Shown here in pieces: positions 44,071-51,097 of a stretch of DNA of 64,000 nt. The stretch is from Bacteroidales bacterium (lineage in GTDB: Bacteria > Bacteroidota > Bacteroidia > Bacteroidales > P3). A model generated the notes under the pieces. It was given only the letters and a program-made list of their open reading frames with translations, was not told where the DNA came from and ran no database searches. The number at the start of each line of letters is the position of its first letter. The first letter of the stretch is position 1. Made by a program: the position numbers and the translations under genes. Location of the stretch: positions 11,533 through 75,532 of the forward strand of contig SFPR01000002.1 in the NCBI GenBank assembly GCA_004551865.1, written 5' to 3'.

Positions 44071-44931
44071 ATGATAACCACGGTTGTTTATGCAGTTGTT
44101 GCATTGGCAGCGATAGGAGCGGCAGCTGCACTGATACTTTACTTTGTTGCTCAAAAATTCAAGGTTTACGAAGACCCTCGTATTGATTTGGTAACCGACA
44201 AATTGCCGGGAGCAAATTGCGGAGGTTGTGGTTTTGCCGGTTGCAGGGCACTGGCAGAAGCTGTTGTGAAGAGCGAAAGCCTGGAAGGCAAGTTTTGCCC
44301 TGTGGGAGGCGACGGAGTAATGAAACAAGTTGCCGAAGTAATGGGACTTAAAGCCGAAGAATCCGATCCTATGATTGCAGTTGTCAGATGTAATGGAGGA
44401 AAATGCAACAATGTTTCCAAGGTTGAGTATGACGGTTTGAAAGATTGTTCCTTTGCAAACATGAATTTTTCGGGTGAAGGAGGCTGTGCAAACGGTTGTT
44501 TGGGATTTGGTAATTGCGTTTCGGCTTGTAAGTTTGATGCTTTGGAAATTGACGAAACCACAAGGTTGCCAAAAGTAAATCAAGACAAATGTGTGGCTTG
44601 CGGAGCTTGCGTCAAGGCTTGTCCTCGCAAGATTATCGAACTCCGAAAGAAGGGAAAGAACAACAGAAGAGTGTTTGTGAGCTGCATGAACACCGAAAAG
44701 GGAGCGGAAGCCAAGAAAAATTGTACTTCTGCCTGCATTGGTTGCGGCAAATGTGCAAAGGCTTGTCCTTTTGAGGCAATAACGGTAACAAACAATCTTG
44801 CATACATAGACTTCAACAAGTGCAAATCTTGCAGGAAATGTGTGGCAGAATGTCCTACGGGAGCAATCCATGCGGTCAATTTCCCTGAAAAGCAGGCAAA
44901 ATCGGAGACAAATGAAGGTTCTATCAGCTAA
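44071..44931 (+). CDS. rnfB: Rnf complex subunit RnfB
   Basis: 286 residues. RnfB takes electrons from reduced ferredoxin and passes them into the membrane complex. An N-terminal transmembrane helix (TVVYAVVALAAIGAAAALILYFV) is followed by a 4Fe-4S site with Cys50, 53, 58 and 76 (ANCGGCGFAGC ... KFCPVGG) and then ferredoxin-type clusters: CANGCLGFGNCVSAC, CVACGACVKACP, CIGCGKCAKACP and CKSCRKCVAECP. The first gene of the operon. Confidence 0.96.
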   Translation: MITTVVYAVVALAAIGAAAALILYFVAQKFKVYEDPRIDLVTDKLPGANCGGCGFAGCRALAEAVVKSESLEGKFCPVGGDGVMKQVAEVMGLKAEESDPMIAVVRCNGGKCNNVSKVEYDGLKDCSFANMNFSGEGGCANGCLGFGNCVSACKFDALEIDETTRLPKVNQDKCVACGACVKACPRKIIELRKKGKNNRRVFVSCMNTEKGAEAKKNCTSACIGCGKCAKACPFEAITVTNNLAYIDFNKCKSCRKCVAECPTGAIHAVNFPEKQAKSETNEGSIS

Positions 44932-44946
44932 AAAACAATATAGTTC

Positions 44947-46278
44947 ATGAATACATTCAAGTTGGGTGGCGTTCACCCTGAAGAAAACAAGATAGCAAGA
45001 AATCATTCCACAGAAACATTTGCTCTTCCTCAGAAAGCAGTGGTGTTTGTTTCCCAACATTTGGGAGCGCCTTCCACTCCTGTTGTACAAAAAGGAGAAA
45101 GGGTAAAAACAGGTCAGCTTTTGGCAAAGGCAGATGCTTTTATTTGTGCCAATACACACTCTCCTTATACGGGTGTTATAACGAAAATTGATTTGGCAAC
45201 CGACTTTAACGGATACAAGAAGCCTGCATTCTATATTGATGTGGAGCAAGACGAATGGGAAGAGGGCATTGACACCTCCGACTCGATAGAGCGAGATATT
45301 AAGTTGGAGCCTCAACAAATCATAGAGAGAATAAAGGACAGAGGGATAGTCGGTCTCGGAGGTGCTGCTTTCCCTACTCACGTCAAATATATGATTCCGA
45401 ACGACAAAAAGGCGGAATACCTTATCATAAACGCAGTTGAGTGCGAGCCTTACCTGACTTCGGACAACAGAGTGCTGTTGGAACACAGCGAAGAGGTGCT
45501 TATAGGTATCGAAATAATGAAAAAGGCTTTGGGAGTAAAGTATGCAAAAGTCGGAATAGAGAACAACAAACCCGAAGCGATTGCTCAAATGCAAAAAGCA
45601 GCCAAAGACTTTGAGGGAACGGAAATTGTACCTTTGAAAACCAAGTACCCCCAAGGAGCAGAAAAACAGTTGGTATATGCTTTGACCAAACGAGAAATCC
45701 CAAGCGGCAAACTGCCGATAGAAGTTGGCTGTGTGGTAAACAATGTAGGTACAGCCTTGGCAATTTATTATGCAGTTCAGAAAAACAGACCTCTGATAGA
45801 CAACATACTTACCTATACCGGCAAAGACGTAAAAGAAAACAAAAACCTATTGGTAAGAGTCGGAACACCGATAAGGTCAATAATTGACTATTGCGGAGGA
45901 CTTCCCGAAAGCACAGGCAAGATTATCAGCGGAGGACCTATGATGGGAAAAGCCATTGTCAATATTGACGCTCCCACCGTCAAGACCACTTCGAGCATCT
46001 TGGTAATGACCGAAAAAGAATCGAAAAGAAAAACCCAAACCAACTGCCTTCGTTGCGGCAAATGCGTCTCTGCCTGCCCTATGGGCTTAGAACCAATACA
46101 GCTTTCATTGCTCTCTAAACAACATCGTTGGGAAGAAGCCGAAAAAGAATGTGCAATGGATTGCATCGAATGTGGTTGCTGTTTGTTCACCTGCCCTGCC
46201 GGACAGCCGTTGCTCGACTTGATAAGAGTGGCAAAAAGCAACATAGGAGCAATACGAAGAGAAAGAAGTAAAAAATAA
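44947..46278 (+). CDS. rnfC: Rnf complex subunit RnfC
   Basis: 443 residues. RnfC is the peripheral NADH/FMN/FeS subunit that interacts with NAD. Features: N-terminal FKLGGVHPEENK, nucleotide-binding RGIVGLGGAAFPTHVK, NAVECEPYLTSD, VNNVGTALAIYYAV, and two C-terminal 4Fe-4S motifs, CLRCGKCVSACPMGLEP and CIECGCCLFTCPAGQPL. Length is typical of the shorter RnfC form. Confidence 0.96.
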   Translation: MNTFKLGGVHPEENKIARNHSTETFALPQKAVVFVSQHLGAPSTPVVQKGERVKTGQLLAKADAFICANTHSPYTGVITKIDLATDFNGYKKPAFYIDVEQDEWEEGIDTSDSIERDIKLEPQQIIERIKDRGIVGLGGAAFPTHVKYMIPNDKKAEYLIINAVECEPYLTSDNRVLLEHSEEVLIGIEIMKKALGVKYAKVGIENNKPEAIAQMQKAAKDFEGTEIVPLKTKYPQGAEKQLVYALTKREIPSGKLPIEVGCVVNNVGTALAIYYAVQKNRPLIDNILTYTGKDVKENKNLLVRVGTPIRSIIDYCGGLPESTGKIISGGPMMGKAIVNIDAPTVKTTSSILVMTEKESKRKTQTNCLRCGKCVSACPMGLEPIQLSLLSKQHRWEEAEKECAMDCIECGCCLFTCPAGQPLLDLIRVAKSNIGAIRRERSKK

Positions 46279-46302
46279 CAATAATATATTGTAACCCTTG
46301 CA

Positions 46303-46824
46303 ATGATAAGTCGTCTGTTTTCTCCGATTGTGTTGTTGATGTGCTGTTTTACCACAATGGCACAAGCAAAGCAAATGTCAAACTACCAAAATGACACTTT
46401 CGGATACTCTTTCGACTATCCCTCGGGGTGGGAAATCGAAGAGAATTTAGAAAGCGGAACGACAACTCTTTATGTACCCTTGGCAAAAGGAGAAACGATT
46501 TACAAGCAACTTCAAATCAGCGTTGCACAATGGGAAGAGGGAACGTTGCAAGAGTTTGTCGATGTGTCGTTTGCCGAAGGTGTGTGGAGAAAGCTCTATC
46601 CCGACTTCACAATCTCCGATTTGGAAGAGACAGAAAACTCGGAAGAGAACACACGGAGCTTTGAAATGCACTACTCGATAGACGACAGAAAGGTTGTGAT
46701 GCTCTGTTATCTGAAACAAAACTACGACAGAGTATATATAATCTTGGCAGCATCACCCCAAGACGAATACAACACATACAAAGAACAATTTATGGGAGTG
46801 ATAAACTCCTTGAATATTTGGTAA
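46303..46824 (+). CDS. Secreted PsbP/DUF1795-like protein inside the rnf operon
   Basis: 173 residues with a signal peptide (LFSPIVLLMCCFTTMAQA). The mature part starts YQNDTFGYSFDYPSGWEIEENLESGTTTLYVP, the pattern of PsbP-like or DcrB-like domains (short alpha/beta fold), and ends QFMGVINSLNIW. It sits in the gap between rnfC (24 bp after its stop) and rnfD (40 bp before), where no gene is normally found. Its role in Rnf assembly, if any, is not known; an independent acquisition that keeps the operon polarity is also possible. Confidence 0.65.
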   Translation: MISRLFSPIVLLMCCFTTMAQAKQMSNYQNDTFGYSFDYPSGWEIEENLESGTTTLYVPLAKGETIYKQLQISVAQWEEGTLQEFVDVSFAEGVWRKLYPDFTISDLEETENSEENTRSFEMHYSIDDRKVVMLCYLKQNYDRVYIILAASPQDEYNTYKEQFMGVINSLNIW

Positions 46825-46864
46825 AAATTGAAGATTAAGAACAATCAAACAAAAGAAAACTAAT

Positions 46865-47821
46865 ATGGGATTATTAAAGGTATCGGGTTCACCGCACGTT
46901 CAGAGCAGAGAAACCACAAAATCAATAATGTGGAATGTGGTTATCGCATTAGTTCCTGCATTGTTGGTAGGCATATATTTCTTCGGATTCAGAGCATTGG
47001 CACTGACATTGGTTTCGGTTGCCTCTTGCATTCTCTTCGAGTGGATAATACAAAAATTCCTCATCAAAGGACAACAAACAATCTCAGACGGCTCGGCAGT
47101 AATCACAGGAATGCTGCTTGCGTTCAACCTTCCTTCCGACATACCTTTCTATTTGGTAATCATAGGAGCTTTGGTGGCAATAGGAATAGGCAAAATGACC
47201 TTCGGAGGCTTGGGTAAAAACCCTTTCAACCCTGCATTGGTGGGACGAGTATTCCTTTTCTTGTCTTTCCCTACCGAAGTGGCAAAATCAGACTGGCCCA
47301 CACCGCAACCACTCTTCGGAAGTAAGATTGCAGACGCACTGAGCGGACCAACACCCCTTGCACAAATAGGAGCAAACAACCAAGCAGGCTTGAACAATCT
47401 CGATATGTTCTTGGGTTCGACGGGAGGAAGTTTCGGAGAAGTTGCGGCAATAGCCATAATTTTGGGAGGAATTTACCTGTTGCTCAAAAAGATAATCACA
47501 TGGCACATACCCGTTGCCTTTTTGGCTTCGGCAGGTATCTTCGCTTGGATATTGAACTTGTGCGGACTTACCGTCAATCCTATCTATCATCTTTTGGCAG
47601 GAGGCATGATGCTCGGAGCCGTATTTATGGCAACCGACATGGTAACAAGCCCTGTAAGCAAAAAAGGACAACTTATCTTTGGAGCAGGCTGCGGACTTCT
47701 TACCATACTCTTCCGTTGTTTCGGACCAATGCCCGAGGGAGTTTCGTTTGCAATACTCATAATGAACGCCCTCACACCTCTAATCAACAAGGTATGTAAA
47801 CCAAAACGTTTCGGATATTAA
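46865..47821 (+). CDS. rnfD: Rnf complex subunit RnfD
   Basis: 318 residues, about nine transmembrane helices. RnfD carries a covalently bound FMN on a threonine: the segment DALSGPTPLAQIG corresponds to the family's SGATPL motif (here SGPT). Other signatures are SGSPHVQSRETTKSIMWNVVIALVPAL and FGGLGKNPFNPALVGRVFL. ApbE (1359-2414) would attach the FMN. Confidence 0.95.
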   Translation: MGLLKVSGSPHVQSRETTKSIMWNVVIALVPALLVGIYFFGFRALALTLVSVASCILFEWIIQKFLIKGQQTISDGSAVITGMLLAFNLPSDIPFYLVIIGALVAIGIGKMTFGGLGKNPFNPALVGRVFLFLSFPTEVAKSDWPTPQPLFGSKIADALSGPTPLAQIGANNQAGLNNLDMFLGSTGGSFGEVAAIAIILGGIYLLLKKIITWHIPVAFLASAGIFAWILNLCGLTVNPIYHLLAGGMMLGAVFMATDMVTSPVSKKGQLIFGAGCGLLTILFRCFGPMPEGVSFAILIMNALTPLINKVCKPKRFGY

Positions 47822-47848
47822 ACAAACCCAAAAACAATAGCAAAAACC

Positions 47849-48436
47849 ATGGCAAAATTAGAATCATCATTGAAGAATATGCTGCTCAGTCTGACACTCA
47901 TCTCCTTGAGTGCGTCGGCTCTTTTGGCAGGAGGCTATGCCTTGACCAAAGACCCAATCGACAAAGCGGCACAAGACAAAAAAGATAAAGCAATCAAAGA
48001 AGTTCTGCCTCAAGGAAACATAAGTTTAGACAAGCCCGTGGAAATAAAATTGGAAGGATTTGCCGATGCTTTCATCGTCTATCCTGCACGAGAGGGCGAA
48101 AAATTGGTCGGTTGTGCCATAGAGACCTACGACAACAACGGATACGGAGGAAAAATCAAAACCATGGTAGGACTTGACAGCCAAGGAAACATCATAAACT
48201 ACTCCATACTTGAAACAAACGAGACCCCCGGACTTGGAGCCAAAGCCTCCGAATGGTTCAAAACCAAAGGAGACATAAGAGGCAAGAACCCATCGCAAGA
48301 AAGTTTCAAAGTATCGAAAGACGGAGGCGAAATAGATGCCATAACAGCCTCAACAATCACCTCGAGAGCCTTCATCGCCTCAATAAAATCGGCATACAAA
48401 GCATTTGAAAAGTATCAAGAACAATCAAAACAATAA
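47849..48436 (+). CDS. rnfG: Rnf complex subunit RnfG
   Basis: 195 residues. One N-terminal transmembrane helix, then the FMN-bearing periplasmic domain: GYGGKIKTMVGLDSQGNI, ETNETPGLGAKASEWF and DAITASTITSRAF, where the conserved [S/T]xxT FMN site is TAST with the second Thr as the acceptor. Starts 27 bp after rnfD. Confidence 0.94.
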   Translation: MAKLESSLKNMLLSLTLISLSASALLAGGYALTKDPIDKAAQDKKDKAIKEVLPQGNISLDKPVEIKLEGFADAFIVYPAREGEKLVGCAIETYDNNGYGGKIKTMVGLDSQGNIINYSILETNETPGLGAKASEWFKTKGDIRGKNPSQESFKVSKDGGEIDAITASTITSRAFIASIKSAYKAFEKYQEQSKQ

Positions 48437-48440
48437 AGCC

Positions 48441-49025
48441 ATGAACAAGATAAAGATAATACTCAACGGAATTGTAAAAGAGAACCCCGTCTTCTGCCTT
48501 TTGCTCGGAATGTGTCCCACACTCGGAACAACCACCTCGGCAATCAACGGAATGGGAATGGGATTGTGTACAATGTTTGTGTTGATTTGCTCAAACCTTG
48601 TCATATCGCTGCTCAAAAACGTAGTACCCGACAAAGTCAGAATACCCGCATTCATAGTCGTCATTGCCTCATTCGTAACCCTTTTGCAACTCTGCATGCA
48701 AGCATATCTGCCATCGTTGTACGAAAGCCTCGGCTTGTTCATACCATTGATAGTTGTAAACTGCCTCATCTTGGGAAGAGCAGAAGCATTCGCAAGTCGC
48801 AACACACCATTGAACTCCATCTTTGACGGAATCGGTATGGGCTTAGGCTTCACACTCGGATTGACAATTCTTGGTTTGATAAGAGAGATGCTCGGCAGCG
48901 GTTCAGTATTCGGCTACAAATTCATAGGCGATGCAGACGGCATATTGGTATTCGTTTTAGCTCCCGGAGCGTTCATTGTTTTGGGATACCTCATTGCAAT
49001 AGTAAACAGATTGAAATCCAAATAA
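48441..49025 (+). CDS. rnfE: Rnf complex subunit RnfE
   Basis: 194 residues from the ATG at 48441, 4 bp after rnfG. Six transmembrane helices; motifs NGIVKENPVFCLLLGMCPTLGTTTSAINGMGMGLCTMFVL and FDGIGMGLGFTLGLTILGLIREMLGSG are RnfE/NqrD hallmarks. RnfA, its paralog, should follow directly in the Bacteroidetes order rnfBCDGEA, but no coding sequence follows; instead a strong terminator lies 37 bp downstream. Confidence 0.95.
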   Translation: MNKIKIILNGIVKENPVFCLLLGMCPTLGTTTSAINGMGMGLCTMFVLICSNLVISLLKNVVPDKVRIPAFIVVIASFVTLLQLCMQAYLPSLYESLGLFIPLIVVNCLILGRAEAFASRNTPLNSIFDGIGMGLGFTLGLTILGLIREMLGSGSVFGYKFIGDADGILVFVLAPGAFIVLGYLIAIVNRLKSK

Positions 49026-49061
49026 AGATTACAATCCTCAAAAACAAAACATTCAACAAAT

Positions 49062-49134
49062 AAAACGGCGTTCTGCACAGAGCAGAACGCCGTTTTGTTT
49101 TTGTGAAAAGGCGTTTTGGCAGAATAACTCGCCG
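49062..49134 (+). terminator. Rnf operon terminator in a family B array
   Basis: AAAACGGCGTTCTGC (49062-49076) and GCAGAACGCCGTTTT (49082-49096) form a 15-bp perfect stem followed by GTTTTTG. It is part of a B array: cores at 49066, 49088, 49109 and 49130 (steps 22, 21, 21). Confidence 0.9.
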
Positions 49135-49146
49135 ATTTATTTTGCC

Positions 49147-49223
49147 AAACACAGGATTATCAAAAAAATTTTGGCTTGATAATCCGATTATCAATAAGAA
49201 AAAAATTTGATAATCCTATTATC
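49147..49223. repeat. Family A array, 31-bp steps
   Basis: Full palindromes at 49178-49192 (centre CCG) and 49209-49223 (centre CCT); a half-site GGATTATC ends at 49161, 31 bp upstream of the first on the same register. Linkers are 16 bp with AAAAAAATTTT or AAGAAAAAAATTT. Confidence 0.88.
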
Positions 49224-49301
49224 AACCGCAAGGAGTTAGGAAAAGAGTGTACAAATCGAAGAAAAAAACGAACGCTTTTGCCATTCAATTTTTACCAAAC
49301 C

Positions 49302-49341
49302 AAAATAGGCAGTCCTATGACGTCATAGGACTGCCTATTTT
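49302..49341. repeat. Perfect 40-bp palindrome
   Basis: Both arms of 20 bp match without a mismatch around the centre TATGAC/GTCATA; ends AAAATAGG and CCTATTTT. As RNA it gives a hairpin with A run before and T run after, so a bidirectional terminator is possible. Confidence 0.9.
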
Positions 49342-49493
49342 TCTGAGCAATTTTATATAGAAGGTGCAAAAGCGTCCCTCCAAAACAGACTTTGAAAACC
49401 TCTACTTGGCGTTTTATCCGACAAATTTCACGCTTAACCGAACAAAAACGCCGAAAATCTATTGCAAAATCGAAAAACATTTGTAACTTTGCT

Positions 49494-49501
49494 GCGAGAA
49501 T
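49494..49501 (+). promoter_or_regulatory. -7 box of T9SS gene 1
   Basis: TAACTTTG, identical in the paralogous leader at 63983-63990 (minus). It starts a 164-bp leader before the ATG at 49665. Confidence 0.6.
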
Positions 49502-49516
49502 TTTATTTTTTCGGCA

Positions 49517-49627
49517 ATGAAAACAAATTATATCTTTTTGCTCTGTAAGAATAACTTTGAAAGGCGATGATGTTCGTCTTGGTTTCCTTGTTGCGAACAT
49601 CGGTAAAATAAGCTCAAACAAGGAAAT
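49517..49627 (+). promoter_or_regulatory. Conserved 5' leader with short ORFs and hairpin
   Basis: The segment is nearly identical to the leader of the paralog at 62736-63812. It contains a 17-codon open frame (MKTNYIFLLCKNNFERR, ATG at 49517) whose TGA overlaps an ATGATG starting a second frame (MMFVLVSLLRTSVK). That second frame spans a stem GATGTTCG / CGAACATC with a 17-nt loop. Both frames are kept in the other copy with substitutions. Confidence 0.55.
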
Positions 49628-49664
49628 ACAGACAAAGTTATTAAATTTAGAAAGACTAAAAGAG

Positions 49665-50801
49665 ATGAAAAGACAAACATTTTTCAAAGCAATGCTCGCT
49701 TTGAGCATAATTTTTGCAAGTTTTACGGCAAAAGCACAGTTGGATACGGCATGGTATCAAGACACTCACAGCAGTCAGTACATTTTTCCGCCCTTATTGG
49801 ACAGCAATTACAGATATGAGGCAGACAATCTGATGAATAATCTCTGTTTAAGCGGTGTAAATACTAATACAGTTGCGGTTGATAATGGCGATCAAGGTTT
49901 GGGAAATATCAGACGCTTTGCTCAACGATATGAAGTAAGAGATAGTCTCAAAATAATGGGTGTTTCATTGTTTGTTGTAGGAAGTCCATCGCTTGGTCAC
50001 ATGGATTGCGATACCGTAACAGTAGGGATTTGGGACGAAACCCTGTCGAATGAATTGTACTCAAAAACGTTTGTATCGGGAGGAATTACACCATATGCAA
50101 ACGGATTTAGGTTTGTAGAATACCTTTTTGATGATACCATTACATTGTATGGTGATTATCATGTTTCTATATCGTATAACGACCCTTGTCCGTTCTATGA
50201 TTTGGGTCTTGAAACTGCATTTACATGGCTTTTTATGAAAGCATACCTTACAGTCGGCTTCGGGGGTACAAACGATGAAACCTATTGTCCTCCTGCAGGT
50301 TGCGGAACGAAATATCCTTTGTATGTTTCCTATTGTAACGGAGAGAGAATGTCAGATTGGGTTCGAGCAGTTGACATAAATAATTGGTTTGCTGAATGGT
50401 CTTCATACCCACACCATGCCACATATATTCGTTCTCCTTTAGCAAATTGCGACACCATGGTTTATGCTCCTGCAGCTATCTGTCCGATAAGAGCGTTGGA
50501 AGATACCGTTTCGCAAGATACGGTTTCGCAAGACACGACTTCGAGCAGCGTTTTGTCGGTTGAGCTTTTGGAAAAGGCGGTAAGGCTTTATCCAAATCCT
50601 GCAAATGAGGTATTGAACGTTGCTTGTGATTATGATATTGAGAGCATTGCAGTTTTCGATGTGCTAAATCGCTTGGTCGAAGAGCGAAAAGTAAACTCCA
50701 AAACACTACAACTGTCTCTTGCAAACTACGCTCAAGGAACGTATTTCATAACAATAACCACTCCGAAAGGCAAGCTGAACAAAAAGTTCGTTGTTCAATA
50801 A
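49665..50801 (+). CDS. T9SS-sorted surface protein, paralog 1
   Basis: 378 residues from the ATG at 49665 (signal peptide AMLALSIIFASFTAKAQ). The N-terminal two thirds (QLDTAWYQDTHSSQYIFPP..., RFAQRYEVRDSLKIMGVSLFVV) are shared weakly with the paralog at 62736-63812. A linker holds two and a half copies of DTVSQ (15-bp DNA repeats, ~50502-50540). The last 84 residues (SVLSVELLEKAVRLYPNPANEVL to KGKLNKKFVVQ) are a type A T9SS sorting domain and differ from the paralog at two positions only. Terminator: family B hairpin at 50851-50877. Function unknown; exposed at the cell surface. Confidence 0.8.
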   Translation: MKRQTFFKAMLALSIIFASFTAKAQLDTAWYQDTHSSQYIFPPLLDSNYRYEADNLMNNLCLSGVNTNTVAVDNGDQGLGNIRRFAQRYEVRDSLKIMGVSLFVVGSPSLGHMDCDTVTVGIWDETLSNELYSKTFVSGGITPYANGFRFVEYLFDDTITLYGDYHVSISYNDPCPFYDLGLETAFTWLFMKAYLTVGFGGTNDETYCPPAGCGTKYPLYVSYCNGERMSDWVRAVDINNWFAEWSSYPHHATYIRSPLANCDTMVYAPAAICPIRALEDTVSQDTVSQDTTSSSVLSVELLEKAVRLYPNPANEVLNVACDYDIESIAVFDVLNRLVEERKVNSKTLQLSLANYAQGTYFITITTPKGKLNKKFVVQ

Positions 50802-50850
50802 AGTCAAGTCGAACTTCGACAAAAGGAATTGAATAAGAGAATATTAAAAG

Positions 50851-50893
50851 CGGCGTTTTCATCAAACCAAAACGCCGTTTTGTTTTTCTGAAA
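50851..50893 (+). terminator. Terminator from two family B cores
   Basis: CGGCGTTTT (50851-50859) and AAAACGCCG (50869-50877), 9-nt loop, followed by TTTTGTTTTTC. Nearly identical inverted copy at 62659-62685. Confidence 0.85.
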
Positions 50894-50906
50894 ACAGCAA
50901 TTATTT

Positions 50907-51017
50907 AACGCTTTTGCCCTTTCTGGGCGAATATTTTAATGAATTATCAACTCTGGGCAACGCTTACGCTCTGCCCCGAACTAATCTATTTTGGACTTTC
51001 AGCCCGAGAGTTGTGCA
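50907..51017 (-). repeat. Family C element, reverse-oriented partial copy
   Basis: AACGCTTTTGCCCTTTC at the left, then the GCTTACGCTCTGCCCCGA block and GGACTTTCAGCCCGAGAG, the reverse complement of the plus-oriented copies. The outer terminal repeat on the right is missing; ends where a B pair (51021, 51042) begins. Confidence 0.65.
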
Positions 51018-51057
51018 AAAAGGCGTTTTGTCGGAATAAATCGGAGATTGGATTTTG

Positions 51058-51088
51058 ATTGTCGGTTTGGCTTTTCTTGTTACCTTTG
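51058..51088 (+). promoter_or_regulatory. Promoter of the dehydrogenase gene
   Basis: TTG (51059-51061), 19 bp, TACCTTTG (51081-51088). The predicted start site is ~51095, so the first ATG is at or within a few bases of the 5' end. Confidence 0.65.
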
Positions 51089-51097
51089 CAAATGGTT

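Larger units (their letters stand above)
49026..49493. other. Gene-free region after the rnf operon
   Basis: About 470 bp with, in order, a family B array and terminator (49062-49134), a family A array (49147-49223), a perfect 40-bp palindrome (49302-49341) and a degenerate B array (49407-49453). No rnfA or other gene can be read in any frame. Confidence 0.8.

Noticed and set aside
43927..45654. 575-codon open frame antisense to rnfB/rnfC
   Set aside because: Overlaps two well-supported genes; amino-acid composition is that of an antisense shadow and no motif is recognisable.
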